Origin: Fasciola hepatica
Taxonomy: Eukaryota > Platyhelminthes > Trematoda > Plagiorchiida > Fasciolidae
Length of the DNA: 64,000 nt
Reading direction: 5' to 3'
NCBI GenBank assembly: GCA_948099385.1
Contig: CANUEZ040000012.1
Span: 10,395,501-10,459,500, forward strand
Below, one piece after another: positions 63,572-64,000 of this stretch; within the stretch, counting starts at the first letter, position 1; the number at the start of each line of letters is the position of its first letter. The notes under the pieces were generated by a model. It was not told the origin of the DNA and ran no database searches. It saw nothing but the letters and a program-made list of their open reading frames with translations. The position numbers and the translations under genes are program-made.

Positions 63572-63852
63572 ATATCAGCGGACGACACGACACCGTATCT
63601 ATCGACCGTCTCAAGCCTGCCGCCATGGAGTGCAAGCCGCTCGGCCAGTTTACACCTACTCAAGCTGCTCAGTCACCCGCATCGAGCGAGTTACCACTCG
63701 AACCACCCCCAATTTCGCCTAGTGAGGACTCGACAGCTAGTTCATCAGATTCTCCAACCGTACCCGCAACACGAAGTAGCCGTCACGGTCGCCAACTACG
63801 AAATCCCGTCCGCTTCGCCGATTTCGTGACGATTTTTACAACCGACTGTTAG
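63553..63852 (+). pseudogene. Pol part 3: C-terminal tail
   Basis: Past the second frameshift the frame reads K-T-F-V-I-D-I-S-G-R, then V-S-I-D-R-L-K-P-A, a Pro/Ser/Thr-rich stretch, and R-H-G-R-Q-L-R-N-P-V-R-F before TAG 63850-63852. The I-D-R-L-K-P block is the usual end of the integrase C-terminal domain in this group, and the array flank at ~54570 keeps the same block. Confidence 0.85.
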
Positions 63853-64000
63853 CAATAAGTTGGTAGTTCACCATGGATTTGCCAACCAACAGACCCGTGA
63901 AATTACAGTAATTTCATCTTTTTCTGGTCTCCTAGCGACTACAACAACACCGAACATCCTTTGTGTGTTGTTATTACGGTCCAATATCCGCCGGCGTCCT
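63853..64000 (+). other. Post-pol sequence to the window end
   Basis: No clear polypurine tract and no repeat of the candidate 5' LTR start. A weak resemblance near 63969 (tgttattacggtccaa) is too short to call. Confidence 0.4.

Larger units (their letters stand above)
59321..64000 (+). mobile_element. CsRn1-like Ty3/gypsy LTR retrotransposon, nearly complete
   Basis: The order is candidate 5' LTR, PBS, leader, gag, then PR-RT-RNase H-IN and a Pro/Ser-rich C-terminus, all on the + strand. That is the Ty3/gypsy domain order, with integrase last. Assignment near CsRn1 rests on the tRNA-Trp-like PBS and the non-canonical Gag knuckle. In-frame stops at 60330, 60474 and 60663 and frameshifts near 62424 and 63555 make the copy defective. 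No 3' LTR or polypurine tract is recognised before the window ends, so the 3' limit is unknown. An env gene is not seen. Confidence 0.92.

Noticed and set aside
63960..64000. Start of the 3' LTR at the window end
   Set aside because: Only a weak resemblance to 59321 (cggt..ccaa) over about 20 bases and no polypurine tract before it.

Overview
The window looks like repeat-rich eukaryotic nuclear DNA, most likely from a parasitic flatworm (trematode or tapeworm). The best evidence is an LTR retrotransposon at the right end that resembles the CsRn1 clade of Ty3/gypsy, first described from the liver fluke Clonorchis. It has a primer-binding site close to the complement of the tRNA-Trp 3' end, a Gag with a C-x2-H-x9-C-x3-C knuckle, and a PR-RT-RNase H-IN pol. 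I see no intact host gene, RNA gene, operon or prokaryotic signal. The species is inference.

Region 1 (1-54040) is one head-to-tail array: 28 complete copies of a 1918-bp unit plus a 336-bp partial copy. It enters from beyond the left edge of the window. Copies differ by scattered single-base changes, with no length change in any copy. About one third of each unit (offsets ~1607-1918 and 1-336) is plainly the integrase part of a gypsy pol. The rest looks anonymous, but it aligns in order with the reverse transcriptase and RNase H of the gypsy element at 60.7-62.5 kb. The whole unit therefore appears to be a dead internal pol segment (start of RT to middle of the integrase core) that was amplified in tandem.

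Region 2 (54041-54636) is the rest of the same dead pol. At the right edge of the array the integrase reading continues without a break, so the array seems to have grown inside an old gypsy copy. A 5'-truncated CR1/Jockey-like LINE (54637-56369, + strand) interrupts the end of that copy.

Region 3 (56370-59320) is a graveyard. It holds unassigned sequence with one unrecognised open frame, a ~145-bp inverted repeat flanking an antisense gypsy pol scrap, a 31-bp palindrome, and a second, deleted LINE on the minus strand (58321-59130).

Region 4 (59321-64000) is a nearly full-length CsRn1-like element on the + strand: candidate 5' LTR, PBS, leader, gag, and pol. Three in-frame stops and two frameshifts make it inactive as read. 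Its 3' LTR is not identifiable before the window ends. This element served as the internal reference for reading the array; it is too diverged to be the direct donor.
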